Assembly: GCA_024279075.1 (NCBI GenBank)
Contig: JAJRRX010000028.1
Coordinates: 1-7,720, forward strand
Length of the DNA: 7,720 nt
Direction of reading: 5' to 3'
DNA from: Alphaproteobacteria bacterium
GTDB lineage: Bacteria > Pseudomonadota > Alphaproteobacteria > Rhodobacterales > Rhodobacteraceae
Below, one piece after another: positions 1-6,222 of this stretch. The notes below the pieces were generated by a model. The model was not told the DNA's origin and ran no database searches. It saw only the letters and a program-made list of their open reading frames with translations. The translations under genes were made by a program, and so were the position numbers. Positions within the stretch are counted from its first letter, which is position 1. Every line of letters begins with the position of its first letter.

Positions 1-972
1 CGATTGCCAATGGGCGGGGTTGGCGAGCATCAGAGCCTCCATCACCTCGGGCAGATTTGTTTCAGGGTTTAGGGCATCCAACACATAAAGCGCTTGGCGG
101 TAAGCATGGGTGAGGGCAGGGCCAACCTTATGAATAGCAAAACCCATTTCGGCCAGTGCCGGATACGCACCGGGGTGCTGGTAATCAGTAGAGTGGGCCT
201 CAAAACAAAGGCCTGCATGCGGGGCCAACATGGCTTTAAGCGCGGGGTTACCGCCCTCGGGCAGGTGTTGCACCTCTGTCGGAGAAAACTCTACGCCGGG
301 CTGCACAACCAACGCCACGATGCGCGGTTTGGCCTCGGGAATGCCCGCCGCCTCAAAAGCTTTGAAATGCGCTTGCAGCGTGGCCTCGGCGGCTTCAGGG
401 CTAGTGGGGGTAACCGCCTCGCCATCGCCATGCGCGCCGCCGGGGGGCGGCACTTCGGTGCCAACCATGTAGCTAAGCTTGGCGGGATCGGGCGCAATGG
501 CCTCACATACTTTGGCCAGTTGAGCGGCACGGGCGGCAGAGATGGCATCGCCCACTTGGGCGGGCTCGCCTTGGCAGCCTTCGGAGCAATCTAGGTGGAT
601 TTTGGTAAAGCCTGCACGGACATAATCCGCCACGAGGGTTTCGGCTTTGGCCATCGCGCCCGCAGCAGGGCTAGCGCGCCAAACTTGCGGGCCAAGGTGA
701 TCGCCGCCAAAAATCAGGTTTGCAGTATCAAAGCCGCTTATTTTGGCGATGCCCTGCACAAAGCCCACAAAATCAGCGGGCTTCATGCCTGTATAACCGC
801 CAAATTGGTTCACCTGATTACTGGTTGCTTCCACAATCAAGGGCCGCCCAAGCGCCCCCGCCAGCCGCATCGAGGCTTCCAGCACCATTGGATGGGCCGA
901 GCAAACTGAGGGCAGCGCGGTGGCATGGCCGGCGCGATTTTCGGCAATGGTTTGGCGCAAAAAATCATTCAT
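1..972 (-). CDS. kbaZ: GatZ/KbaZ-family tagatose-phosphate protein (aldolase accessory subunit or tagatose-6-phosphate 4-epimerase), 3' end cut
   Basis: Reading the minus strand from the ATG at 972-970 gives 324 uninterrupted codons to the window edge. Family members are about 420 residues, so roughly the last 100 are missing. Diagnostic motifs seen: SAHPMVLEA (25-33), VEATSNQVNQFGGYTG (47-62), FGGDHLGP (88-95), AGFTKIHLDCS (120-130), GTEVPPPGGA (171-180), VVQPGVEFS (222-230), FEAHSTDYQ (257-265) and HKVGPALTHAYRQAL (281-295). Together these are characteristic of GatZ/KbaZ. In enterobacteria these proteins are non-catalytic partners of the GatY/KbaY tagatose-1,6-bisphosphate aldolase; as I recall, an Agrobacterium relative works alone as a D-tagatose-6-phosphate 4-epimerase. 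Which applies here cannot be decided, because no GatY-like gene is visible and the downstream side is cut. The start overlaps the kinase stop as ATGA, and an AGGAG ribosome site (985-981) lies 8 nt upstream. A second ATG at 968-966 is out of frame. The product is expected to be cytoplasmic. Confidence 0.93.
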   Translation of the reverse strand, partial: MNDFLRQTIAENRAGHATALPSVCSAHPMVLEASMRLAGALGRPLIVEATSNQVNQFGGYTGMKPADFVGFVQGIAKISGFDTANLIFGGDHLGPQVWRASPAAGAMAKAETLVADYVRAGFTKIHLDCSEGCQGEPAQVGDAISAARAAQLAKVCEAIAPDPAKLSYMVGTEVPPPGGAHGDGEAVTPTSPEAAEATLQAHFKAFEAAGIPEAKPRIVALVVQPGVEFSPTEVQHLPEGGNPALKAMLAPHAGLCFEAHSTDYQHPGAYPALAEMGFAIHKVGPALTHAYRQALYVLDALNPETNLPEVMEALMLANPAHWQS

Positions 973-1832
973 GCAGCTTGCTCCTGCATAGCCAGCAACG
1001 CCGCGCCACGGGTGCCGCTGCTATCGCCGAATTTGGCTTTAAGGATGGTTGGTGGCGTGGTCGCTTTGAGCAGCACCGGTGGCAAGGCGGCGGCAAGGCG
1101 CTCAACCAGACGATCAATGTTGGAAAGCCCGCCGCCAAGCACAATGCAATCAGGGTCGAGCGTGCATTGCAAGCTGGCAATCAACGCCGCGACGATCTCT
1201 AGCCATGCGGCAAACACTTCGCCATTTTCAGCGGCAATCTCCGCTGGGCTGCGCTTTGCCCCCTGCAAATGCTGCCCCAGTTTTACCATGCCCGGCCCCG
1301 AGGCGAGGGTCTCAAAACAGCCTGTGCGCCCGCAGCCGCAAGGCAAAAGCGGCAGGCCCAGCTTGGCCGGTAAAGGCAAATGCCCAACCTCGCCCATTGC
1401 CCCGCCGCGCGTGGTTACCAAGCGGCCATTCAGGCAAAACCCGCCACCAATACCGGTGCCCAAAATAAGGCCAAACATTGCGCCGTAAGCCCGCCCCGCG
1501 CCAAGTTGGGCTTCTGAGAGCGCAAATAAATCACAATCATTGCCAAAGCTGGCGGGGCGAGCGATGGCGTTGAGAATATCGGCGCGCATGGGCTTGCCGC
1601 TGGCGGGCAAGTTGGCTGTAAAGGCCAGCCCCGTGCCTGCATCATGGCGCCCCGGCAGGCCGATACCGACAGGCACGCCCCCCAGCCACACCGTCTGCGC
1701 CGCGATCGCCTCGATGATCGCTTGATAGGTGGCGGGCGTCTCCACCCGCCGCGTTTCGACCGCTTGCCATTTGGCATCAAACAAGCTGGCCTCTATTTTG
1801 GTGCCGCCCACATCTATCCCGCCCGCAATCAT
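969..1832 (-). CDS. nagK: ROK-family sugar kinase, N-acetylglucosamine kinase (NagK)-like
   Basis: This 287-residue protein should phosphorylate the 6-OH of an imported hexosamine with ATP in the cytoplasm. It shows the ATP phosphate loop DVGGTK (7-12), a glycine-rich GIGLPG (56-61), NLPASGKPMRAD (74-85) closely resembling E. coli NagK, the catalytic Asp in GND (97-99), and LGTGIGGG (124-131). The ROK zinc site is complete: GEVGH (147-151, His151) plus CGCGRTGC (165-172, Cys165/167/172). VLGGG (231-235) is the second nucleotide-binding segment. Length is close to E. coli NagK (about 300). ROK kinases change sugar specificity easily; next to AgaS and KbaZ the true substrate may be N-acetylgalactosamine or galactosamine instead of GlcNAc. 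The ATG overlaps the AgaS stop by 4 nt (ATGA), with a GGAGG site (1841-1837) 4 nt upstream. The ROK regulators carry an N-terminal helix-turn-helix; this protein has none, so a kinase is the better call. Confidence 0.93.
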   Translation of the reverse strand: MIAGGIDVGGTKIEASLFDAKWQAVETRRVETPATYQAIIEAIAAQTVWLGGVPVGIGLPGRHDAGTGLAFTANLPASGKPMRADILNAIARPASFGNDCDLFALSEAQLGAGRAYGAMFGLILGTGIGGGFCLNGRLVTTRGGAMGEVGHLPLPAKLGLPLLPCGCGRTGCFETLASGPGMVKLGQHLQGAKRSPAEIAAENGEVFAAWLEIVAALIASLQCTLDPDCIVLGGGLSNIDRLVERLAAALPPVLLKATTPPTILKAKFGDSSGTRGAALLAMQEQAA

Positions 1833-2896
1833 AGCGCCTCCGGCGTGTGCAGGGTCACACCGCTCACCACACGGGTCAGCGTGCCACGGCCCTTAAAAGG
1901 GTCGTCAATATTCAAGCCCAGCGAGTCGGACCACGTGACCGCCAGCGCTTGCGCAAACAGCACATAAAGCACCGCATCGGCGGCGTCATTTCCTGTGCGA
2001 GGTATCGCGATATCCCCGTTATCACCGAGGCTCAGGACCGTTTGTGGCCCAAATTGATCCCGAACCTCGGCGGCGAGATCCCTGTCATATTGCCCTGTAA
2101 GAGCATGGTTAGACAGGAATACGAATACTTTTGTATCGGCATTAACGAACGACTTCGGCCCATGCCGAAAGCCAAGATTGCTGTCCCAAATCGCAGGGAT
2201 ATCCCCCGCCGCCAGCTCCATAACCTTAAGCGCTGCCTCCCGTGCGGCCATCGCCAGCGGACCAGAGCCAGTGAACACGGCGCGGGTTGGGCGCGGCATG
2301 GTTTGGGCGGCCTCAAAGTAGCTCGGCAGCAGCACTTCGGCGCGCGCGGCTAGGCTGATGAGGTGGGCAGCCGGCATAGCGTCGAGCAGGATGAGCGCGG
2401 TCAGCAGCATGGTGGAGTAACTCGACGTCATCGCAAAGCCCTCATCATGCGTGGCGGCTGGGAGGGTGATGGTTTTTTGGTGCTTGGCAGGGCGGGTCGC
2501 GAGCGCACTTTTTGCGTTGCAGGTGATGTTGAGGCGCGGGGCGTTAGGCAGAAATTGATCCAACAAATCAAGCGTGCCGAGGCTCTCGGCGCTGTTGCCG
2601 GAGCGGCCAAAAGAGATGACAAGCGGGCGCAGGCCTTTGCGGAAGTAATTTTGCGGGCAGGCGACCAGATCGGTGGTGGCAATGGCGCGAATGCGGCGGG
2701 GATCGGTGGGCCGCGCGGCGGCAATCAGGTCGCCAATATAGGCCGAGGTCCCCGCCCCACAAAGCCAGATTTCATCTGGGTTTTGGCTGGTGATCCACGC
2801 CTGAAGCCCCGCCAGTTGCGGGCCAAATTCAACCTGCCAAGCGCGCCAAATGGCGGGTTGCTGCATGATTTCCTTATAGGTCGCGCTGCTCTGCAT
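1829..2896 (-). CDS. agaS: AgaS-like SIS-domain sugar-phosphate isomerase/deaminase
   Basis: This 355-residue protein has two SIS domains and matches the AgaS pattern (E. coli AgaS is about 384). AgaS converts galactosamine-6-phosphate to tagatose-6-phosphate plus ammonia in the cytoplasm. Seen in the protein: CGAGTSAY (46-53) and SFGRSGNSAES (95-105), the phosphosugar-binding loops of the first SIS domain; DEGFAMTSSYSTM (151-163), an AgaS hallmark; REAALKVMELAAG (219-231); FRHGPKSFV (243-251), containing the conserved HGP; and the C-terminal NIDDPF...TRVVSGV segment (329-347), typical of AgaS and absent from GlmS. The start at 2896 directly follows the upstream TAG (TAGATG), with no Shine-Dalgarno site. 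A second ATG (residue 11, 2866-2864) has AAGGA (2875-2871) 4 nt ahead of it. I prefer residue 1 because the EIMQQPAIW segment at 10-18 resembles a conserved N-terminal stretch of AgaS. The true substrate may differ from galactosamine-6-phosphate. Confidence 0.9.
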   Translation of the reverse strand: MQSSATYKEIMQQPAIWRAWQVEFGPQLAGLQAWITSQNPDEIWLCGAGTSAYIGDLIAAARPTDPRRIRAIATTDLVACPQNYFRKGLRPLVISFGRSGNSAESLGTLDLLDQFLPNAPRLNITCNAKSALATRPAKHQKTITLPAATHDEGFAMTSSYSTMLLTALILLDAMPAAHLISLAARAEVLLPSYFEAAQTMPRPTRAVFTGSGPLAMAAREAALKVMELAAGDIPAIWDSNLGFRHGPKSFVNADTKVFVFLSNHALTGQYDRDLAAEVRDQFGPQTVLSLGDNGDIAIPRTGNDAADAVLYVLFAQALAVTWSDSLGLNIDDPFKGRGTLTRVVSGVTLHTPEAL

Positions 2897-3916
2897 CTAA
2901 ATGGTATCCGTGATTTTGGCGAGGGTTTCGGGGCTGTCCGGGTCCATCCCGAGGGCTAGTGTGAGGTCGTGGACAACGGGGTAAAGTGTATAAAGCAGCA
3001 GGGCGGCAGCGCTGGGCGGGCTAGCTTGTGCCACGCCAAGATCAGCCGGGGAAATGCGGAAAACGGGGGTGTTTATGGCTTTGAAACGAGCTTCGGCGAG
3101 GTTGAGGCTATCCTGAATTTCTGGCTCCAAAGTGTCCAAAATAAGCACCGTTAGCGGCTTGGTGGCGAGCTGGAGCGGGCCGTGCAGCACTTCCGAGGCC
3201 GAGTAGGCTTCGGCGTGCAGCGCGGCGCATTCCTTGAACTTCAGCGCAATTTCTTGCGCGGCACCAAAGCCACAGCCGCGCCCGATGACAAACACCGAAT
3301 CCGAGGCCTTGAGGGCCGCCACCAGCGCAGGCAGCGTGGGCAGGGATTTCCCCTCCACGCCGGCCATCGCCTTGGCTGCCGCTTTGCAACTTTCAAGGTA
3401 GTCTGGCACCATGCGCCCGAGCAACGCCATGCCCGCCGCCACCGTGCAGATCACCGATTTGGTCGCCGGAATCGCCAGCTCTGGCCCGGCGCCCATATCA
3501 ATGCAAATATCCGCCACCTTACTGGCCTTCGATCCCGCCGTGTTGGTGATTGCGACTGTATGCCCACCGCGTGCTTTCACGCCCTCAATGGCGCGCACAA
3601 GGTCCGAGCTGCCACCGGATTGGCTGATCACGAGGCCTGCCGCGCCGGACATATCCACGCCCTTGCCAAGGCTGAAAACTGAGGGTGGTAGAGTGGTCAT
3701 TGGTTTGCCGAGCTGGCGCATGAACTCATAAGACAGGATGTTCGCCGCCGCGTCCGAGCTGCCCCGCGCGATGGTGTAAATCGCGCCGGCCTCGCAGAGC
3801 GGCGCGACGTTGAGCGCGCTCAGGTCACGCGCCAGCATGGCCACATAGCGCGCCGGTGCTTCGTTGATTTCAGAGCGCATCAACGCGCCCACTTTTTTGG
3901 TCATGCCGTCCGCCAT
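2897..3916 (-). CDS. SIS-domain aminosugar-phosphate deaminase/isomerase, GlmS-C-terminal/NagB-II-like
   Basis: This 339-residue protein resembles the isomerase half of glucosamine-6-phosphate synthase without the glutaminase half. That is the layout of NagB-II-type glucosamine-6-phosphate deaminases and related sugar-phosphate isomerases. Seen: IARGSSDAAA (49-58) and ISQSGGSSDLV (97-107), the phosphate-binding loops of SIS domain 1; GPELAIPATKS (144-154), the GlmS-type (G)xE...TKS segment; FGAAQEIALKFKE (217-229); and HAEAYSASEVLHGPLQL (234-250), the helix with Glu and His matching the GlmS active site. The C-terminal GMDPDSPETLAKITDT (323-338) is a common ending of this subfamily and is quite different from the AgaS ending next door. 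A plausible reaction is glucosamine-6-phosphate to fructose-6-phosphate plus ammonia, but the substrate cannot be read from sequence. The start overlaps the upstream stop by one base (TAATG) and has no good ribosome site, so it probably depends on coupling. An in-frame ATG at residue 5 is an alternative start. Confidence 0.9.
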   Translation of the reverse strand: MADGMTKKVGALMRSEINEAPARYVAMLARDLSALNVAPLCEAGAIYTIARGSSDAAANILSYEFMRQLGKPMTTLPPSVFSLGKGVDMSGAAGLVISQSGGSSDLVRAIEGVKARGGHTVAITNTAGSKASKVADICIDMGAGPELAIPATKSVICTVAAGMALLGRMVPDYLESCKAAAKAMAGVEGKSLPTLPALVAALKASDSVFVIGRGCGFGAAQEIALKFKECAALHAEAYSASEVLHGPLQLATKPLTVLILDTLEPEIQDSLNLAEARFKAINTPVFRISPADLGVAQASPPSAAALLLYTLYPVVHDLTLALGMDPDSPETLAKITDTI

Positions 3917-5058
3917 TATCTCAAGTTATAGCTGTCAAATTTTTCCCAATAGGGCGCAAGGTCCACGATCTTTCCCGTCTCGCGGCTTTCATCTATAGCG
4001 ATAGCGGCAATCCCTGCCACCATCGCATCCACCACGCCCACGGGCAGGCTTTCATTGCGGCCTTTCAGGTGGGCGACAATATCCTCGACCATCATTTCAT
4101 CGGCCCCGTAATGCGCGCCGAGCAGGCCTTGGTCATCGGCATAGTTTTTGTCTTCCAGCCGCTTTGAGGTCCGCGCATCGGTCACCTTAAAATACCCGCG
4201 CACAAAGTCGCCCTCGGCCATGCCTTTGGCGCCCATCACACAAAAGCGCCTGTGCTCGTCTGGCACGTTGGTATTGGTCGAAAAACTCATGCTCGCCCCG
4301 CTTTCAAACTCCACGATGGAGGTTTGGTTATCGACGATATCGGCATCAGCGGTGAACGGGTCCTCCACCCCCTCCCAGCGCGTGCCTTTCACGTGATACA
4401 CGCTATCATCAACGCCAGCTTCGGGCTTGTGCTTCGGGAGAAAGGATCGCCTTGACCCGAAGCTGGCGACGCGCATTGGGCGCGACTCGGTAACCATGTT
4501 GTAAACATCAAGATCATGGCAGCATTTTTCCAGCATAAAGCCGCCGGAATACTCTGATTTGCGCCGCCAATCGCGCATGAAAAACGCGCCGTGGAAGGGC
4601 GCGATATACTCGGAGGCCTCGATCGAGGTGATCGGGCCAATCTGCCCCGCCTCCAGCGCTTTTTTCAGGTCCCGCACGTGCTGGGAATAGCGCAGCACAA
4701 GGCCGATGATCACGCGATCAGTGCCGTATTTTTGCAGGAGTTCGGCGAGCTTAAACGTGTCTTCAATGGTGGTGACCACTGGCTTTTCGGCAAAAATACG
4801 CACGCCCGCCTCTAGGCCGATGCGGATATGCTCTAGGTGCAGGAAGTTTGGCGAGCCTACGAAAAGCAGGTCGGCCTTTACCTCGGCGAGCATCTCGGCA
4901 AGCTCAGTGTAACGGGGAATATCGCCACCCTCGGGCCAGTCTTCCAGATCATCGCGCGGGTCGTAATAGCCCACGAACTCAATCTCCGGCATGTGCTTTT
5001 TCATGATGCTCAAAACATGGGTCGAGCGCAGCCCCATTCCGCAAATTGCAATACGCAT
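3916..5058 (-). CDS. Gfo/Idh/MocA-family NAD(P)-dependent oxidoreductase
   Basis: This 380-residue protein has the two-domain layout of the Gfo/Idh/MocA family. An N-terminal Rossmann domain (about 1-120) carries the dinucleotide loop CGMGLRS (6-12), where the third glycine of GxGxxG is replaced by Ser. AEKPVVT (90-96) contains the catalytic Lys92 of the EKP motif. The C-terminal alpha/beta domain carries GGFMLEKCCHDLDVYN (172-187), with the family's active-site His at 181 and Glu177 where inositol dehydrogenase has Asp, and GAHYGADEMMVEDI (314-327). No signal peptide is present, so it is cytoplasmic. The family oxidises or epimerises sugars and polyols with NAD(P), and some members (GH109, and the sulfoquinovosidases of GH188) cleave glycosides by a redox-neutral NAD mechanism. 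The reaction here is unknown; context suggests an amino sugar or its glycoside. GGAGG (5068-5064) lies 5 nt before the ATG and shares its last plus-strand base position with the upstream TAG stop. Confidence 0.92.
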   Translation of the reverse strand: MRIAICGMGLRSTHVLSIMKKHMPEIEFVGYYDPRDDLEDWPEGGDIPRYTELAEMLAEVKADLLFVGSPNFLHLEHIRIGLEAGVRIFAEKPVVTTIEDTFKLAELLQKYGTDRVIIGLVLRYSQHVRDLKKALEAGQIGPITSIEASEYIAPFHGAFFMRDWRRKSEYSGGFMLEKCCHDLDVYNMVTESRPMRVASFGSRRSFLPKHKPEAGVDDSVYHVKGTRWEGVEDPFTADADIVDNQTSIVEFESGASMSFSTNTNVPDEHRRFCVMGAKGMAEGDFVRGYFKVTDARTSKRLEDKNYADDQGLLGAHYGADEMMVEDIVAHLKGRNESLPVGVVDAMVAGIAAIAIDESRETGKIVDLAPYWEKFDSYNLR

Positions 5059-5067
5059 ATTCGCCTC

Positions 5068-6168
5068 CTAAACTAGGGCTGGCAGCTTTTGCCGCGTTAG
5101 TGCCACGCCCGCTTTGGTGAACACATGGCAGTCTTCTGGGTTTACGCCGAGCGGCACCACATGGCCCTCTTTGATCGGCGCTTCGCCATCCAGCGCGGCG
5201 CAGAACTTTGTGCAGCCTGCAACGCCACCATAGGTCATGGAAACGCCGCCAAGGCGCTCCAGAATATCCACCGTGATGTTTAGCACGCCTGCCTCGGGGG
5301 CATAAAATACATGCTCGGGGCGGATGCCGACTTCGACACTGTCGCCGACTTTGGCGCCCGCTGTGTCAACAGGCAGCACCATCGGCACATTGCCCTCAAG
5401 CGTGACTTCTAGCCCGCCGTTCAGGCCCGTGACCTTGGCGTCAATAAAGTTCATGCTGGGCTGGCCGATGAAGGAGGCCACGAATTTGGTTTTGGGGGTA
5501 TGGTAAAGTGCCATCGGGGTATCGAATTGCTCGACCTTGCCGCCGTTGAGCACCACAATCCGGTCGGCCATGGTCATGGCCTCAATCTGGTCGTGGGTCA
5601 CGTAAACCATGGTGGCTTGCAGGTCTTTATGCAGCTTGGAAAGTTCGACGCGCATGTCGCCGCGCAGGGCGGCGTCGAGGTTGGAAAGCGGTTCATCAAA
5701 CAGGAAAATCTTGGGTTTGCGCACAATCGAGCGGCCAATCGCCACCCTTTGCCGCTGGCCGCCAGAAAGCGCGCCGGGCTTGAATTGCAAGCGTTCCTCC
5801 AGCTGCAAAATGCGGGCGGCTTCCATCACGCCGTCGTCTATTTCTTTCCAGCTTTTCTTCTGCACCCGCAGCGGAAACGCGATGTTTTCATAAACCGTCA
5901 GGTGCGGATACAGCGCGTAGCTCTGGAACACCATCGAGATGCCCCGCTCAACAGGGTGAGCCTCGGAAACATCATCACCATCGATGATAATATGGCCATC
6001 TGTAGCCATTTCAAGCCCTGAAATAATCCGCAGCAAGGTGGATTTTCCGCAGCCCGAGGGGCCAACGAACACCACAAATTCTTTGTCATTGATCGCCAGA
6101 TCAATATCAAACAGCACCTGCGTGGCACCAAAGGATTTATTGATATTTTTAAGGTTTAAAGTCGCCAT
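5068..6168 (-). CDS. ugpC: ABC sugar transporter ATP-binding protein, UgpC/MalK family
   Basis: This 366-residue ATPase powers carbohydrate import together with the permeases and binding protein encoded next to it, on the cytoplasmic face of the inner membrane. All nucleotide-binding elements are intact: Walker A GPSGCGKST (36-44), Q-loop Gln82 in VFQSYALYPH (80-89), signature LSGGQRQRVAIGR (134-146), Walker B IFLFDEP (154-160), D-loop SNLD (162-165) and H-loop His192 in THDQIEAM (191-198). After residue about 235 comes the MalK-type regulatory region, with QPSMNFI (236-242) and the TOBE-domain landmark VGIRPEHV (280-287). Length is typical of UgpC/MalK (about 360-370). The symbol denotes the family only; glycerol-phosphate transport is not implied, since such ATPases serve many sugar systems and are sometimes shared between them. 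GAGGG (6177-6173) sits 4 nt upstream of the ATG. It is separated from the binding-protein gene by a hairpin-containing 54-nt gap. Confidence 0.97.
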   Translation of the reverse strand: MATLNLKNINKSFGATQVLFDIDLAINDKEFVVFVGPSGCGKSTLLRIISGLEMATDGHIIIDGDDVSEAHPVERGISMVFQSYALYPHLTVYENIAFPLRVQKKSWKEIDDGVMEAARILQLEERLQFKPGALSGGQRQRVAIGRSIVRKPKIFLFDEPLSNLDAALRGDMRVELSKLHKDLQATMVYVTHDQIEAMTMADRIVVLNGGKVEQFDTPMALYHTPKTKFVASFIGQPSMNFIDAKVTGLNGGLEVTLEGNVPMVLPVDTAGAKVGDSVEVGIRPEHVFYAPEAGVLNITVDILERLGGVSMTYGGVAGCTKFCAALDGEAPIKEGHVVPLGVNPEDCHVFTKAGVALTRQKLPALV

Positions 6169-6193
6169 AATACCCTCGGGAATGCAGGTGAAT

Positions 6194-6215
6194 GCGGGCG
6201 GATTGCGCCGCCCGC
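6194..6215 (-). promoter_or_regulatory. Intercistronic GC-rich RNA hairpin between binding-protein and ATPase genes
   Basis: A perfect 8-bp inverted repeat, GCGGGCGG (6194-6201) and CCGCCCGC (6208-6215), with a 6-nt loop lies 8 nt past the binding-protein stop codon in the transcript. No run of U follows it, so it is not a standard intrinsic terminator. Hairpins in this position in other binding-protein operons (malE-malF in E. coli is the classic case) protect the upstream message from 3' exonucleases, so the binding protein is made in excess over the membrane parts. That role here is inferred from position and structure. Confidence 0.7.
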
Positions 6216-6222
6216 AAATAGG

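Noticed and set aside
94..909. Two adjoining plus-strand open frames (94-594 and 595-909)
   Set aside because: They lie antisense to a gene whose frame translates into a strongly recognisable GatZ/KbaZ protein along its whole length. Their own translations are rich in Arg/Gly/His and have no recognisable motifs.
925..1488. Plus-strand open frame of 187 codons, and neighbours at 1079-1468
   Set aside because: Antisense to the ROK kinase, whose ATP and zinc motifs are complete; the plus-strand products are low-complexity Ala/Pro/Arg-rich shadows.
2363..2959. Plus-strand open frame of 198 codons
   Set aside because: Covers the agaS start region in antisense and has no recognisable domain or convincing ribosome site.
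4617..4628. Perfect 12-bp palindrome CCTCGATCGAGG
   Set aside because: It lies inside the oxidoreductase coding sequence with no second copy noticed and no promoter nearby; a palindrome this short is expected by chance in several kilobases.
5500..6021. Plus-strand open frame of 173 codons
   Set aside because: Antisense to the ABC ATPase core motifs; a shadow produced by codon bias.
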